64,000 bases of DNA from Bacteroidota bacterium (GCA_020832235.1 JAFIEZ010000010.1:1-64000), one strand, 5' to 3'. Positions 10,101-20,417 are shown, counted from the stretch's first letter. Notes: generated by a model from the sequence alone, not told the origin. Numbers and translations: made by a program.

Positions 10101-11500
10101 GCTATGTTGAGTATGATGATGGCGAAGAGACACATAATGTTGTACTGAGCCGTGTTGGCGAGATTAAAATAGTAGATGAAACCGGTAAGGTTCTAACTAA
10201 CTACAACATCCCATACGGATCGGAATTGCTGGTAGAAGAGGGCGACCTCGTACCTAAAGGCGTTCCACTTTGCCGATGGGATCCGTACAACGCGCTGTTA
10301 ATCTCTGAAATCAATGGTAAAATAGACTTCAAGGATATTCTTGATGGCGTTACCTATCAGGATGAAACAGATGCGCAAACCGGTCACAAAGAGAAGGTAA
10401 TCACAGACTCAAAAGACAGAAGTCTGGTACCTACCTTAATCATCATCGGTGAAGGCGAGCGTGTACGTGAAACAGCATTACCGGTTGGCACACACGTAGT
10501 TGTAGACAAAGGCGATTTGGTTCAGGCTGGTCAGGCTATAGCCAAAATACCTCGAACCTCAGCGTCTAAATCTAAAGATATCACTGCGGGTCTGCCGCGT
10601 ATCACAGAATTGTTTGAGGCCAGACCTCCAAGCGATCCTGCTGTAGTTTCTGAAATTGAAGGTATCGTTAAAATGGGTTCACGTAAGCGTGGCTCCCAGG
10701 AAATTATGATTACCAGCAAAGACGGAACGGATACAAAAACTTATCTGATTCCTCTATCCAAGCATATCCTTGTACAGGAAAACGATTATGTTAAAGCCGG
10801 TGAGTCACTTTCAGACGGACAGATTCTAGCACAGGATATTCTGAATATTCTCGGACCTTTCGCGGTGCAGTCATATCTGGTGAATGAAATTCAGGAAGTA
10901 TATCGCTTGCAGGGTGTGAAGATCAATGATAAGCACATTGAAATCATTGTTCGCACCATGATGCAGAAGGTTGAGATTACTGATCCGGGTGATACAATGT
11001 ATCTGGAAGGTGACAAAATTGACCGATTTGAAGTAAATCGTACCAATGATTCTCTCATCGGTAAGTTTGTTGTAACCAACCCTGGTGATAGTGGACTAAA
11101 CTTTGGAGCTATTCTTGACCGTCGTGAAATTCGCGAAATCAATGCGCGATTGCTCAAAGAAGGTCAGGCTGAAATTGAAGCTCGTGAAGCTGAACCTGCT
11201 ATTTCAAGACCAATTCTTCTTGGTATTACCCGTGCAGCTCTCTCAACAGAGAGCTGGTTATCAGCGGCATCATTCCAGGAAACAACGAAAGTTCTTACTC
11301 AAGCTGCAATTGAGGCTAAAGCCGATATGTTGCTTGGTCTTAAAGAAAATGTTGTTGTTGGACATAAAGTACCAGCCGGTACCGGTCTGCGTCATTATCA
11401 AGATTATATCGTTGATGAGAAGCAGGATATGCGTGACGTTGAAGCTGCAAGTAAGGTTTTTGAAGCCCTTGGAGCTAGCGATGATGCAGATGCCGAATAA
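7199..11500 (+). CDS. rpoC: DNA-directed RNA polymerase subunit beta'
   Basis: A 1433-residue beta' subunit in one piece. The N-terminal zinc-binding knuckle [20 protein letters not shown] lies near residue 66, the catalytic [12 protein letters not shown] with the three Mg-binding aspartates near residue 470, the bridge/trigger region [20 protein letters not shown] near residue 720, and the second zinc cluster [15 protein letters not shown] near residue 895. The start codon is TTG, with a perfect GGAGG 8 nt upstream. It ends 30 bp before a strong terminator, so it is the last gene of the transcription unit. Confidence 0.98.
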   Translation: MPFSKSETVSKDFNHIRISLASAETILSRSRGEVLNPETINYRTFKPEKDGLFCEKIFGPVKDWECHCGKYKRIRYKGIICDRCGVEVTRKAVRRERMGHITLSVPVVHIWYFKSLPNKIAYLLGLSSKNLEKIVYYESFVVTNPGIARDLGYKVGDMLTEEEYYDILSQLPEEHRELDEDDHDKFVVKMGAEAIESLLSKINLDKDAFKYREAVKGETSMMRKKKHLKRLQVLESFRSANKAMENRPEWMVLRVIPVIPPELRPLVPLEGGRFATSDLNDLYRRVIIRNNRLKRLIDIKAPDVILRNEKRMLQEAVDSLFDNSRKTNAVRSNNRPLKSLSDMLKGKNGRFRQNLLGKRVDYSGRSVIVVGPELKMHQCGLPKEMAVELYKPFIIRRLIERGYVKTVKSAKKVVDRRDEVVWDVLENVIDGHPVLLNRAPTLHRLGIQAYQPILIEDKAIRLHPLSCTAFNADFDGDQMAVHLPLSNDAILEASVLMLGSHNIMNPANGGPITVPSQDMVLGIYYLTKMSPTTPSREKLFSGVDEVVIAYDQGKIELHDKITVRVSHMLKGESFVTENIKTTTGRVIFNEIIPNDLGFKNTTFGKKELRILIGEVFNVCGTAATAKFLDDMKALGFNTATRGGLSFSLEDIVIPDEKRELITKAQDEVKMIQERYENGFITDNERYNQVIDKWTSTTNRVSETLFTALQKDRDGFNPVYMMADSGARGSKEQIRQLGGMRGLMAKPQKSTTESSGSEVIETPILSSFREGLTVLEYFISTHGARKGLADTALKTADAGYLTRRLVDVSQDLIIGEDDCGTLRGIKIRALKDNEDIVESLEDRILGRVSMHDVYDPLTDDLLVGSNELINEAVAKKIAETSIEEVEIRSVLTCESPRGVCAKCYGRDLSRGKLVQVGEAVGVIAAQSIGEPGTQLTLRTFHVGGTASRLESESMHKSKFAGKIAFENLRYVEYDDGEETHNVVLSRVGEIKIVDETGKVLTNYNIPYGSELLVEEGDLVPKGVPLCRWDPYNALLISEINGKIDFKDILDGVTYQDETDAQTGHKEKVITDSKDRSLVPTLIIIGEGERVRETALPVGTHVVVDKGDLVQAGQAIAKIPRTSASKSKDITAGLPRITELFEARPPSDPAVVSEIEGIVKMGSRKRGSQEIMITSKDGTDTKTYLIPLSKHILVQENDYVKAGESLSDGQILAQDILNILGPFAVQSYLVNEIQEVYRLQGVKINDKHIEIIVRTMMQKVEITDPGDTMYLEGDKIDRFEVNRTNDSLIGKFVVTNPGDSGLNFGAILDRREIREINARLLKEGQAEIEAREAEPAISRPILLGITRAALSTESWLSAASFQETTKVLTQAAIEAKADMLLGLKENVVVGHKVPAGTGLRHYQDYIVDEKQDMRDVEAASKVFEALGASDDADAE

Positions 11501-11530
11501 GCAGCTGTAATCAGATACATAAACTTAAAA

Positions 11531-11564
11531 AGCCCCTCAGCGTTTTGCTGGTGGGGCTTTTTTT
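11531..11564 (+). terminator. Intrinsic terminator after rpoC
   Basis: AGCCCCTCAGC pairs with GCTGGTGGGGCT around a short T-rich loop and is followed by a run of T. It closes the secE-rpoC cluster. Confidence 0.92.
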
Positions 11565-11640
11565 ATGTTTCAATCAGATATGAGGTTGAACTTTGTAACC
11601 CGAATCAGGCCTGAAATTTTTAAACGTACATAGATGTGAA

Positions 11641-11806
11641 TCACTGAAAGATGCGCAACACTCAACGATGCGCACTACTCGACGATGTGCACTACTCAAC
11701 GATGCGAACCACTAACGATGCGAACCACTAACGATGCGAATTAGTAACGATGTGCACTATTCAACGATGCGAACTACTCAATGATGCAAACCACTGAAGG
11801 GTGCCA
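11641..11806. repeat. Degenerate 16-17 bp tandem repeat (minisatellite)
   Basis: About nine head-to-tail units of the form CGATGCGMACYACTCAA (17 bp) or the same lacking one base before AA (16 bp). Several units differ by a few substitutions, and the outer ones are more decayed (for example TGATGCAAACCACTGAA near the right end). The array starts about 75 bp downstream of the rpoC terminator and lies in a 330-bp spacer with no gene. The unit length is not a multiple of three and no open frame fits, so it is non-coding. It has no unique spacers, so it is not a CRISPR. Function unknown. Confidence 0.85.
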
Positions 11807-11894
11807 TCTACTGTTAGAATACCTGATGGCTAGCCGAGTGTATTTGAAAGCCTCTGAAAAGCTTAACATCGTAATTAAGACAGTAGCTTAAGTG

Positions 11895-12185
11895 TTACTT
11901 AGGATCAATGTTTCGGAGTAAGTCCTCAGCTTCACGAATTAAATCTTCCGCTTTTTGTTGTGCATCTTGTACTACACGTTCACTCTCGCTGTCATTAAGT
12001 AAAGCCTCTCCATCCTGTATTTTTTCGATAGTCTCGCTTAGTTCTTCCAGCAGTGAGTTGAGCTTATAGGATATTTTATCTCTTGTATTAGAGCCTTTAT
12101 CGGGAGCAAAAAGTAGGGCCACAACCGATCCGGTGAGGGCACCTGCCAAGAAGCCGGTTAATAATCCTGCAGAAAATCTATCCAT
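11895..12185 (-). CDS. YtxH-like membrane-associated protein
   Basis: A 96-residue protein with an N-terminal glycine/alanine-rich hydrophobic segment (about residues 6-26, GLLTGFLAGALTGSVVALLF) followed by APDKGSNTRDKI, the typical YtxH/gas-vesicle-like family start, and then a charged helical tail rich in E and K. Family members are small, often stress-induced membrane proteins of unclear function. It stands alone, convergent with rpoC across the minisatellite, with the efflux operon ending 292 bp upstream on the same strand. Exact role unknown. Confidence 0.8.
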   Translation of the reverse strand: MDRFSAGLLTGFLAGALTGSVVALLFAPDKGSNTRDKISYKLNSLLEELSETIEKIQDGEALLNDSESERVVQDAQQKAEDLIREAEDLLRNIDPK

Positions 12186-12477
12186 GATGTTTAATATTTG
12201 AGTTGTATTAGTTTAGTTTGTTCCATTTGTAATCTATTAAAATCTTAACCATTTAGAAACTTAAATAGATTATTTATAGGATCAATTATCACTGTGCTTT
12301 AACGAACTACCGGCGCTTCAAATTTTCTATTGTTTCTAAGATCGCTCTTTGATTTTCCTCCACTGTGATGTAAGCTCGCAGAATGTCATGATATTCTCAA
12401 ATAAACCCTTATTTGCTGCAATGGTCGTTCAAACCTATCCGATCATAGAAAGGGTGTTAATTCGGGTGGGGGTGCTT
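12186..12477. other. AT-rich spacer without recognised features
   Basis: About 290 bp between the YtxH-like gene and the end of the efflux operon. I see no gene, tRNA, strong terminator or repeat in it; it presumably holds the promoter of the YtxH-like gene. Confidence 0.5.
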
Positions 12478-15400
12478 TCAATCAGTTGAGATCATTGAAA
12501 GCTTTTGCTTAAATGCCTTCGCTGCACGTCTTCTCCTAGCTGAAATACTTATGAGCACTACAGGAACCACGTACAATGTGAAAATAGCGGAGAATGTTAA
12601 TCCTCCAATAACGGTTAGCGCTAAAGGACTCCATGTTTCTGAACCTGCACCAAGTTCCAGTGCCAGAGGTATCATCGACCCAATAGTAGTCAAGGCTGTC
12701 AATAAAATTGGGCGCATCCGACGTCTGGCAGCGGCAATAAGATTTTCGATATAATTGTCATCATACGATTCATCTCTGCTACAATACTGATGGATGTAAT
12801 CTACCATTACAATACCATTGTTTATAACTATGCCCACAAGTATAATCATCCCCAGTCCAGCGGGCACACTCCAGGGCGTACCCGTAGCCCAAAGCATCAG
12901 ATAGGACCCAAAAAATGCCAACGGAATGGAAAACATAATTACAAACGGATCCCGGAAGTTTTCAAACTTAGATGCCATCACCATATAGGTGAGTATTAAG
13001 CCAAATAACAAGGCTATAAAAATATCAGACTGCCCCTGCTGAGTTTCCTGAGCGGTTCCGGCAAATTCATAGCGGTAACCATCGGGAAGTACGATTTCAT
13101 TTTCGAACAGTTCAATAATACGATCACGCTGGGCTGCAACACCGCCGACAACACTGATATTAACATCCATGTATACTTCACGGTCACGTCGGGTTATCCG
13201 GTTTACGGCATCAACAGCTTCAAACCGGCCCAGGTTTTCAACGGGAATTCGTTGGTCACCCACCTGAAGAATCTGAAATTGAGCCATATCCTCCAGACTT
13301 TGTCTGAATTCCTCCTGATTACGTACCTCAATGGGGATCTCTCGTCCGGCGCTTCTGAAAAATCCAACCTGTGTGCCCCTTGCCTGTGTTTTGAAGGAGT
13401 TGGCGACCTCACTGATATTACTTCCGGCTCTGCTTACCCGCTGCCTGTCTAAAATGAGGTGCATTTCAGGAACACCACTGGTTTGCGGATTGTCAACCGA
13501 TACAACCATGGTGTCTTGCAGCATAACCTCCTCAATACGATTGGCGATTCCTACAAGGCGTTCTGTATCGGGTCCAATTAAGGTTACTCTGATGTTATTC
13601 CCAACACCACCCCAGCCACCGCGCCCACCAAAACGAAATCCAGCCCCACCCGAAGCAAAAATACTAACCCGAACGCCGGCCAGGTCGAATTTTCTACGTA
13701 GCTGCATGGCGATTTGATCGGATGTTAGTTCGCGATCATCGGGGGGGACCAACGTAAGCGTTATACGCCCTACATTGCTGTCGCTTCGGAATCCGGATGA
13801 CCCGATTGATGTGACAATTGTCTGTACATACGGTTCCTGAGACAGTTCCGCTGCTATTTGTTGAATAGCGGTTCCGGTCTGAACGAGATTGGTTCCAGCC
13901 GGTAAATCGACATTCACATTAATCTGACCGGCATCAGCAGCCGGTAGAAAGATAGAGTCGATGTTTGCGTTGAAGTAATATGTTCCATAAAACACACCAC
14001 CAATCATCACAAATACAACGAGCTTATGGGTTACGGCCCATTGCAATGACCTGCCATAGTAGCGCTCCATTCTCGCGAAAACCTGACTCGACAAGGCCAC
14101 TTTTTTGATGCCGCCGCGGGGAAGTAGTCTACTTGCAAAAACCGGGACCAAAATAAAAGAAGCGAGAAATGAAAAACCGATAGCCAGTGAAATGGTGATG
14201 GCAAGATCACGCATAAATACACTGGTCATGCCGCTGATAAATAAAAACGGCAGGAAAACAACCAGAGTTGTAAGCGTAGAACCCCACAGAGCTCCAATTA
14301 CCTCTTTGGTTCCTTCGCTGGCTGCTTTGAGCAGCGATTTCCCATCCTCCAGCTTCCCAACAATACTTTCCAGTACTACAATTGAGCTGTCAACCAGCAA
14401 TCCAACGGCAAGTGCAAGACCCGTAATTGATACGAAATTAAGCGTTAGACCCATAAAATACATGGCAGCAAATGTTGCCGTCATCGAAATCGGGATGCTG
14501 AGTGCCACAACCGATGAGCTTCTCCACCCACCAAGAAAAATGATTAGAATGAGTACAACGAGTACCAGAGCGAACATAGCAGATTGAGCCAGGTTATTGA
14601 TGGATCGCTCTATGTCGGTTCCCTCGTTGCTGAGTACGTTGATTATAACACCTGGTGGCATTCGTTCGAGTATTTCAGGCAGGGCCGCCAGAACACCATT
14701 GGTCACGTCGAGTGTGTTGGCATCGGATTGCTTTTGAATTTCTACAGTAACGCTGTTTCTGCCATTCACTTCTTCGATGGTTGTTACATCAACAAAACTG
14801 TCGTTCACGAGCGCTACATCGCCAACACGCACAGGAATGGCGCCATCGCGAACAGTGACGATGGTCTCCCTGATTTCATCTACGTCGGTAAATACAGACT
14901 GTGCTCGAATACTGTAGCTGGTACGGTTTACCACCAGATTACCCAAAGGAACCTGTACATTGTTCTGCCGTATTGCATTTTCAATTTCAGCAATAGTTAG
15001 CCGGTTCTGAGCTACCAGACGAGGGTCTAAATCTACGTAAATAGCCCGTTGTAATCCTCCGCGGGTATCTGCCGATGCCACTCCATTAATACGTTCGAGC
15101 AAGGGCTCAACAAGATCTATAGACAGGTCTCTGAGCTCGTCCAGCCCACGGTTCGCAGCCTCTACGCTCAGTCGCATAACCGGGAAATTTTCGGGATCAA
15201 ACTGAAATATGATGGGGGGCTGCGCTTCTCTTGGCAGGTTGTTTCGAATACGATCGATGGCTTCACGAGCGTCCATCTCAACTTTTCGCGCGTCTGTTCC
15301 GTCTTTTAAACGGAGTCGGATAAAGGCACTGCCCTTACGGATATTGCTTTGAATTTCATCAATACCGTCTATTGCCGAAATCGCCGCCTCAATGGGTTCC

Positions 15401-15600
15401 ACAATAAGGGCACTCATGTCTTCCGGAGATACATTTCGATAACTGGTACTAATTGCTACAACCGGGATGTCTAACGAGGGGTACAGGGTAACCTTGAGGT
15501 TTGAAAGTGCAAATAACCCGAAACCTATCACCATCAGTGAGAGCATCATTACGGTTACCGGCCGCCGCAGAATTATGTCAACAATCTTGTAATCTTTCAT
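12478..15600 (-). CDS. RND-family efflux pump, inner-membrane subunit 2
   Basis: A 1040-residue AcrB/MdtB-type permease. It has the N-terminal helix (RRPVTVMMLSLMVIGFGLF), two large periplasmic loops, and the TM4 segment LAVGLLVDSSIVVLESI in which the AcrB Asp-Asp pair reads Asp-Ser, and TM10 INNGIVMVDYI. RND pumps use the proton gradient to export drugs, lipids or other amphiphiles. A glycine-rich insertion (about residues 653-665, GGAGFRFGGRGGWGG) lies in the second periplasmic loop. Its ATG overlaps the stop of the preceding RND gene (ATGA), so the two are coupled. Substrate unknown. Confidence 0.93.
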   Translation of the reverse strand: MKDYKIVDIILRRPVTVMMLSLMVIGFGLFALSNLKVTLYPSLDIPVVAISTSYRNVSPEDMSALIVEPIEAAISAIDGIDEIQSNIRKGSAFIRLRLKDGTDARKVEMDAREAIDRIRNNLPREAQPPIIFQFDPENFPVMRLSVEAANRGLDELRDLSIDLVEPLLERINGVASADTRGGLQRAIYVDLDPRLVAQNRLTIAEIENAIRQNNVQVPLGNLVVNRTSYSIRAQSVFTDVDEIRETIVTVRDGAIPVRVGDVALVNDSFVDVTTIEEVNGRNSVTVEIQKQSDANTLDVTNGVLAALPEILERMPPGVIINVLSNEGTDIERSINNLAQSAMFALVLVVLILIIFLGGWRSSSVVALSIPISMTATFAAMYFMGLTLNFVSITGLALAVGLLVDSSIVVLESIVGKLEDGKSLLKAASEGTKEVIGALWGSTLTTLVVFLPFLFISGMTSVFMRDLAITISLAIGFSFLASFILVPVFASRLLPRGGIKKVALSSQVFARMERYYGRSLQWAVTHKLVVFVMIGGVFYGTYYFNANIDSIFLPAADAGQINVNVDLPAGTNLVQTGTAIQQIAAELSQEPYVQTIVTSIGSSGFRSDSNVGRITLTLVPPDDRELTSDQIAMQLRRKFDLAGVRVSIFASGGAGFRFGGRGGWGGVGNNIRVTLIGPDTERLVGIANRIEEVMLQDTMVVSVDNPQTSGVPEMHLILDRQRVSRAGSNISEVANSFKTQARGTQVGFFRSAGREIPIEVRNQEEFRQSLEDMAQFQILQVGDQRIPVENLGRFEAVDAVNRITRRDREVYMDVNISVVGGVAAQRDRIIELFENEIVLPDGYRYEFAGTAQETQQGQSDIFIALLFGLILTYMVMASKFENFRDPFVIMFSIPLAFFGSYLMLWATGTPWSVPAGLGMIILVGIVINNGIVMVDYIHQYCSRDESYDDNYIENLIAAARRRMRPILLTALTTIGSMIPLALELGAGSETWSPLALTVIGGLTFSAIFTLYVVPVVLISISARRRRAAKAFKQKLSMISTD

Positions 15601-18600
15601 GAGGTAGCAGGTCTAAATTCAGGTTCATCATCCGACTCATCGTTTAGCGGGTCTATTTTGTGAACAGCATCGAAGCCAAGACGTTCAACCAGCCCATTGA
15701 TCAGGTAATACAAACAGGGAACAACCAGGAGCATCAGGATAGTAGACATGGTGAGTCCTCCTATAACTGTTCGGGCCATCGGACTCCATGTTTCAGAACC
15801 GGCACCCAGCTCAAGCGCTAGTGGAACCATACTCAGAATGGTGGTAGCGGCCGTCATCAGAATAGGTCGCAGACGACGTACGGCTCCGCGTATCACAGCC
15901 TCTCTTCGTTCAACACCCCGCGCCTGAAGTACTTTGATGTAATCAATCATCACAATCCCGTTGTTAACAACGATACCTGCCAGCAGAATTAAGCCAATCA
16001 TGGCCGTAACGCTGACCGGCGTAGATGTTGCAAAAAGTATCAATAAAACGCCGGTCAGGGCGAGCGGAATAGTGACAATAATAATAAATGGCTCAATCAG
16101 ACTCTCAAACTGCGAGGCCATGACCATATAGGCCAGAATAGCCGCTATTAAGAAGGCTATTAACAGGAAACGGAAGCTTTCGGCTTGCTCCTCTGCTGTT
16201 CCGCCTATGTCGTAGCGATACCCGTCGGGCCATTCTACCTGTTGCAATACTTCTTCTGCCCGAACGGTGGCTGTTCTGAGATCAAGGTCGCCGATATCAA
16301 CGGCGATCTCAGTTACTCGTTCTTGATTGATACGCAAAATATTTGAAGGACCTTGATAGCGTTCGATTCGGGCCAGGTTTGAAAGCGGCATCCAAACTCC
16401 TCCCGGTGTACGGATCTGAATGTCTTCGAGCGATCGGGAATCGGCACGGTCTTCAGCTGCCAGTTGCACCAACACGCTATATTCAACCCCGCGCTCCACG
16501 AAGGTTGTAGCCACGGAACCCCGTACGGCGTTACTTACGGCACTGGCGACCTGTGAGGTTGTCATGTTAAGTCTGGAAATACGCTCTCTATTCATCACTA
16601 CCTGCAATTCGGGTCTGCCTTCGTCTGCGGAGGAAGTGGCGCCAATGATACCATCCACCCGCAGCAACGATTCACGAATTCCGCTAGCAAGATCTTTTTT
16701 CAGCGCCATATCAAAACCGTACACGTTAACGATCAGTCCGTCGTTTCCATCGGGATTCAGTGGATTTTCCCGGACTTCACGAATATTGGCACCAGGAACA
16801 TCTTGTAAAGCCCGCAGTACGGCCGATGAGATTTCAAACTGACCGCGTCTGCGTTCGTTGCGTGGCACCAGCTCAACCCGTACCGTACCCTGATAGCCTC
16901 CGGGGTTATCGGCCCCTTCAACGCCACGCTTATCACCATAATCAGAAACAATTAACCGGGCCTCTGGAACTTCACGCTGGATAATATCTTCAACCTGGTA
17001 GATGGTGTTCTGCAACTCAAACAGGTTTACACCGGGCTCTCGCTGAACATTCAAAATAAAAGCGTTCTCATCAACAGGAGGGAAGAACTCGCCGCCAAGA
17101 GTGTAGTACAGCGGAAAGACAGCCACAAAAAGAAGTATGGCTCCAATTACAACAGTTTTGCTTCTTCCGATTGCTGTTTCAAGCACTCTGGTGTATCGGG
17201 CTTCAAGTCCGTTAAAAAATCGCTCTAGTGTGCGAACAACCGGATTTTTTGAGGAAGAGGAGGGTTTTGTAGATGCAGATGCAGATGCAGATGCAGATGC
17301 AGATGCAGATGAGGATAGGGATGAAGCACTAACTTCCTGCGGTCTCATTTCATTTTGAGATGAATCTGCAGTATTGGTTGTATCAACTCCGTCATTTGCA
17401 GAAACGGCATGGGCTGCATCCGCGCCAGACTTATTTCGCTTGTCTTCGCGTGAGAAAAATTGTGAGCTGAGTAAAGGGATAATACTCAACGCTGCCAGGG
17501 TAGACATGATTAATGCAAAGGAAACGGTAAGTGCCAGGTCCTGAAATAAAAATCCGGCGATTCCCGGCACAAATAATACCGGAAGCAGCACCACAAGTGT
17601 GGTAAGTGTTGATACGATCACCGGTGTTGCAACCTCCTGAGCCCCGAGGATAGCTGCTTTTTTGCCATTATGACCGTCTTCTCTGAAGCGGAATATGTTT
17701 TCAAGAACTACTACCGCGTTATCTACCACAAGTCCTACCGCCAATGTGAGTCCCGACAATGAAATAACGTTGAGGGTAACATCAGCAAAATCCATCACGC
17801 TGAACGTGGCGATGATAGATATGGGTATTGAAATGGCGATTATCAATGCTGTGCGGAAGCTCCGAAGAAACAGCAGTAAGATAATCATCACCAGTACAAT
17901 GGCCTGAATGGCTGTCATGTACAGATTATTCAGCGAGAGCCTGATGAAATCTGCACGATTGGTGAGTATTTCGAGGTTTACATCTGAGGGGAGAATGGAA
18001 CGGATTCGTTGAATTTCGGCAACTACACTGGCTGCGGTGGTTACTATGTTTACGTCACTCTGACGGTAAAGATTTATGATAAGTCCTTCTTCGCCCCGCA
18101 CGTGAACGTTCCCGATTGGCTGAGCCACGCCGTCTTCAATATCGGCTATATCTTCCAGTAGTATGGGGATGTCGTTGTTGATGCCGACTACCGTAGTTCT
18201 GATTTCATCGAGATTGCGAAATTCACCGATGGTTCTCAGGGAATACACAATGCGGCCTTCAATGAGTTCGCCGGCCGGAACCTGGATATTTTCTTGACGG
18301 AGGCGATTAGATACGGTGGCTATGTCGAGATTGAACGCCAGCAAACGGTCACTACGAATCCAGATATTAATTTGCCGTTCGAGTCCGCCTGCGGTTTCAG
18401 CCGCGGCTATACCCGAAATACGCTCAAGACGCTGCTCAAGCTGCTGGGTGGCGATGGTTCTGAGTTCGCTAGGGTTTCGTACCGGTGACGACAGCGCCAG
18501 TACGAGTACGGGTTCCTGATTCGGATCATAACTGAAAACAATAGGTTGGTCGGCATCCTGAGGAATGGCCCGCCGTGCAAAATCGAGTTGTTTACGCACA

Positions 18601-18923
18601 TCCGACTCAGCTATGAAAATATCGGTGCCCCAGTTGAAGTAGAGCTTGATTACGGAGGCGCCCTGGCTGGACAATGAACGCACCCGTCGAAGTCCGCTCA
18701 CACTGCCAACCTGCTCTTCAATAGGCCTTGTGATAAGGGTTTCGATGTCTTCCGGGGCAACACCTTCATAGGTTGTGTACACGGTAATAGTGGGGAAGCT
18801 TACATCCGGATAGAGATTCAAGCTCAGGCGTGAAAGCCCGAACAAACCGAACCCAATCACGATAAGCGTCATCATGATAAACGTTACCGGGCGTTCAACA
18901 GCTAATTTAGATAGTTTTTTCAT
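15597..18923 (-). CDS. RND-family efflux pump, inner-membrane subunit 1
   Basis: An 1108-residue AcrB/MdtB-type permease, paralogous to the next gene. N-terminal helix ERPVTFIMMTLIVIGFGLFG, TM4 LAVGLVVDNAVVVLENI, TM10 VVNNGIVMIDYI. It is about 70 residues longer than its partner because of a low-complexity, Ser/Ala/Asn-rich linker between the two halves (about residues 495-565), containing a six-fold Ser-Ala repeat. It lies 15 bp after the membrane-fusion protein gene and overlaps the second pump by 4 bp. By analogy with MdtABC the two permeases may assemble together; this is inference. Confidence 0.93.
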   Translation of the reverse strand: MKKLSKLAVERPVTFIMMTLIVIGFGLFGLSRLSLNLYPDVSFPTITVYTTYEGVAPEDIETLITRPIEEQVGSVSGLRRVRSLSSQGASVIKLYFNWGTDIFIAESDVRKQLDFARRAIPQDADQPIVFSYDPNQEPVLVLALSSPVRNPSELRTIATQQLEQRLERISGIAAAETAGGLERQINIWIRSDRLLAFNLDIATVSNRLRQENIQVPAGELIEGRIVYSLRTIGEFRNLDEIRTTVVGINNDIPILLEDIADIEDGVAQPIGNVHVRGEEGLIINLYRQSDVNIVTTAASVVAEIQRIRSILPSDVNLEILTNRADFIRLSLNNLYMTAIQAIVLVMIILLLFLRSFRTALIIAISIPISIIATFSVMDFADVTLNVISLSGLTLAVGLVVDNAVVVLENIFRFREDGHNGKKAAILGAQEVATPVIVSTLTTLVVLLPVLFVPGIAGFLFQDLALTVSFALIMSTLAALSIIPLLSSQFFSREDKRNKSGADAAHAVSANDGVDTTNTADSSQNEMRPQEVSASSLSSSASASASASASASTKPSSSSKNPVVRTLERFFNGLEARYTRVLETAIGRSKTVVIGAILLFVAVFPLYYTLGGEFFPPVDENAFILNVQREPGVNLFELQNTIYQVEDIIQREVPEARLIVSDYGDKRGVEGADNPGGYQGTVRVELVPRNERRRGQFEISSAVLRALQDVPGANIREVRENPLNPDGNDGLIVNVYGFDMALKKDLASGIRESLLRVDGIIGATSSADEGRPELQVVMNRERISRLNMTTSQVASAVSNAVRGSVATTFVERGVEYSVLVQLAAEDRADSRSLEDIQIRTPGGVWMPLSNLARIERYQGPSNILRINQERVTEIAVDIGDLDLRTATVRAEEVLQQVEWPDGYRYDIGGTAEEQAESFRFLLIAFLIAAILAYMVMASQFESLIEPFIIIVTIPLALTGVLLILFATSTPVSVTAMIGLILLAGIVVNNGIVMIDYIKVLQARGVERREAVIRGAVRRLRPILMTAATTILSMVPLALELGAGSETWSPMARTVIGGLTMSTILMLLVVPCLYYLINGLVERLGFDAVHKIDPLNDESDDEPEFRPATS
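17272..17310. repeat. Hexanucleotide microsatellite inside the RND pump 1 gene
   Basis: Six and a half perfect copies of GATGCA on the plus strand, read on the minus strand as alternating TCT-GCA codons (Ser-Ala). As the unit is six bases, changes in copy number would alter linker length without a frameshift. Confidence 0.9.
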
Positions 18924-18938
18924 GCTGATGATACCGGA

Positions 18939-20282
18939 TTAATTCGTTCTTCGCGTGCCCTGGCCCATGCCGGAACCGTCGCCCCGTCTGGCCGAAACGG
19001 TGTCGGCAGCAGCTGGTGAGGTTTGTGGCTGTTCTATTTGTGTATTCTGAACGGTTGTGGGTTGTCCGTTTTCTGACTGCTCAATACCCTGTGGTCTTCC
19101 ACCAGGGCCAAATCGGGGTGCACCGCTTATTCGGATGCGGGATCCATCCTCCAGGGCTGTCTGTCCTGTAATGATCAGGCTTTCACCAGGGTTCAAGCCC
19201 GAGACGACCTCAATGCGATCCCCCTGCTGAATTCCCAGCTCCAGGTCTCTGCGTACGGCAATGGTGTCGCCCTGTGCCACAAAAGCAGCAAAAGTTCGTG
19301 AGAGGCGAATGGTATTACTTTCTGGATCTATTACGGTAGATACATTTTCTACCATGGCTGAACGGGGAATAACAACGGCATCGGTTTTGATTTCCACGTT
19401 AATGCGATTTTCTACCAGAACGCCGGGAAACATGCCCTGTCCGCGATTGATAACCGAAACTACAACCTCGCCGAGACCGGTAACGGGATCAAGTTCCGGG
19501 CTGATTCGGGTTATGGTTCCTCTAGAGTTGAATATTTCGGCGCCTGAGAGGCGGATATCAACGGGCTGACCAATCTGCACTTGTGCCCAGCTGCGGAGTG
19601 GTAAATTCAACGTGATTTCATAGCCGGCAAGATTGGAGATTTCAAAGACAGTTTGTCCGGGTCCAACAACATCACCGGGTGATGCCAGTCTGCGTGTAAC
19701 TACGCCGTTAACCGGTGATGTAATGCGGGTGTAGCTTAGATTTTGTCGACTTTGACTAAGTGTAGCTCGTGCGCTTTGCAGGTTGGCACGTGATGTGAGA
19801 AACGTGGTCTGTGCGGCATCCAATTCTGCTTGACTCACCAGACTCAGACGGAAGAGCTCTTGTTGTCGTGTGAAATTGACACTATCGCGCTGCATGGCAC
19901 TCATCGCCTGTTCCAATTGAAGTTCATCGCGACGAACCGTCTCAGCAAAAGGTTCATCCCGAAGCAGAGCGAGCGTTTGTCCGGCGCGAACAGTGTCGCC
20001 CAGGTCTGCCCGAATGGCAATGATATCCATGTTGACCTGCGGTGTGATCCGAACATTGTCTTGAGCTCTTACAGATCCGAATGCGCGAATCTGATCGGAT
20101 ATTTCAGCCTGCTGAACTGGTCGGGACTCTACCGTCGTTGTACGAACAAATCCCCCGGGACCTCCGAATCCCGTTCCGCCTGAGCTACCGGAATCGCCTC
20201 CGCGTGAACATGACCAGGTGAATGTGAGTGTAAGCGACGCAAGGGCGACCAATAAATAGGTAGAAAAATTTGGGAAATTCAC
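18939..20282 (-). CDS. RND efflux periplasmic adaptor (membrane-fusion protein)
   Basis: A 447-residue HlyD/AcrA-type adaptor with a GTG start. The N-terminus is a signal segment (about residues 8-24) ending FTWSC, a loose lipobox, so it is probably a lipoprotein. Then comes the barrel-sandwich half (GQTLALLRDEPF), a coiled-coil hairpin (about residues 120-195), the returning lipoyl half (YTRITSPVNGVVTRRLASPGDVV) and beta-barrel domains. The C-terminal 50 residues are Gln/Pro/Ser/Gly-rich and probably disordered. It links the inner-membrane pump to an outer-membrane channel; no TolC-like gene is present in the window. First gene of the MFP-RND-RND operon. Confidence 0.93.
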   Translation of the reverse strand: MNFPNFSTYLLVALASLTLTFTWSCSRGGDSGSSGGTGFGGPGGFVRTTTVESRPVQQAEISDQIRAFGSVRAQDNVRITPQVNMDIIAIRADLGDTVRAGQTLALLRDEPFAETVRRDELQLEQAMSAMQRDSVNFTRQQELFRLSLVSQAELDAAQTTFLTSRANLQSARATLSQSRQNLSYTRITSPVNGVVTRRLASPGDVVGPGQTVFEISNLAGYEITLNLPLRSWAQVQIGQPVDIRLSGAEIFNSRGTITRISPELDPVTGLGEVVVSVINRGQGMFPGVLVENRINVEIKTDAVVIPRSAMVENVSTVIDPESNTIRLSRTFAAFVAQGDTIAVRRDLELGIQQGDRIEVVSGLNPGESLIITGQTALEDGSRIRISGAPRFGPGGRPQGIEQSENGQPTTVQNTQIEQPQTSPAAADTVSARRGDGSGMGQGTRRTN

Positions 20283-20311
20283 TGAGAACGTGTTGAAATA
20301 TGGTTAGTTAG

Positions 20312-20327
20312 GGTGTGTTTTAACACC
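20312..20327. promoter_or_regulatory. Small inverted repeat upstream of the efflux operon
   Basis: GGTGT-GTTTTA-ACACC in the 135-bp divergent spacer between the adaptor gene and the DUF1015 gene. It could be an operator or chance; no regulator gene is next to it. Confidence 0.3.
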
Positions 20328-20417
20328 AATGTATAGTACAAATTTAGGGGGTTAGACGTTCCTTCTTATATTAGGTTTACTGTTCGGGAGACCTTTAATA
20401 TTGTTTTACATCGCCAC

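Noticed and set aside
11641-11806. Possible CRISPR array after rpoC
   Set aside because: The 16-17 bp units are head to tail with no unique spacers, and there are no cas genes.
17272-17310. Phase-variable switch in the RND gene
   Set aside because: The unit is six bases, so copy-number change cannot shift the frame; only linker length would vary.
17137-17358. Plus-strand ORF with an Asp-Ala repeat
   Set aside because: It is the antisense reading of the GATGCA microsatellite inside the RND pump gene.
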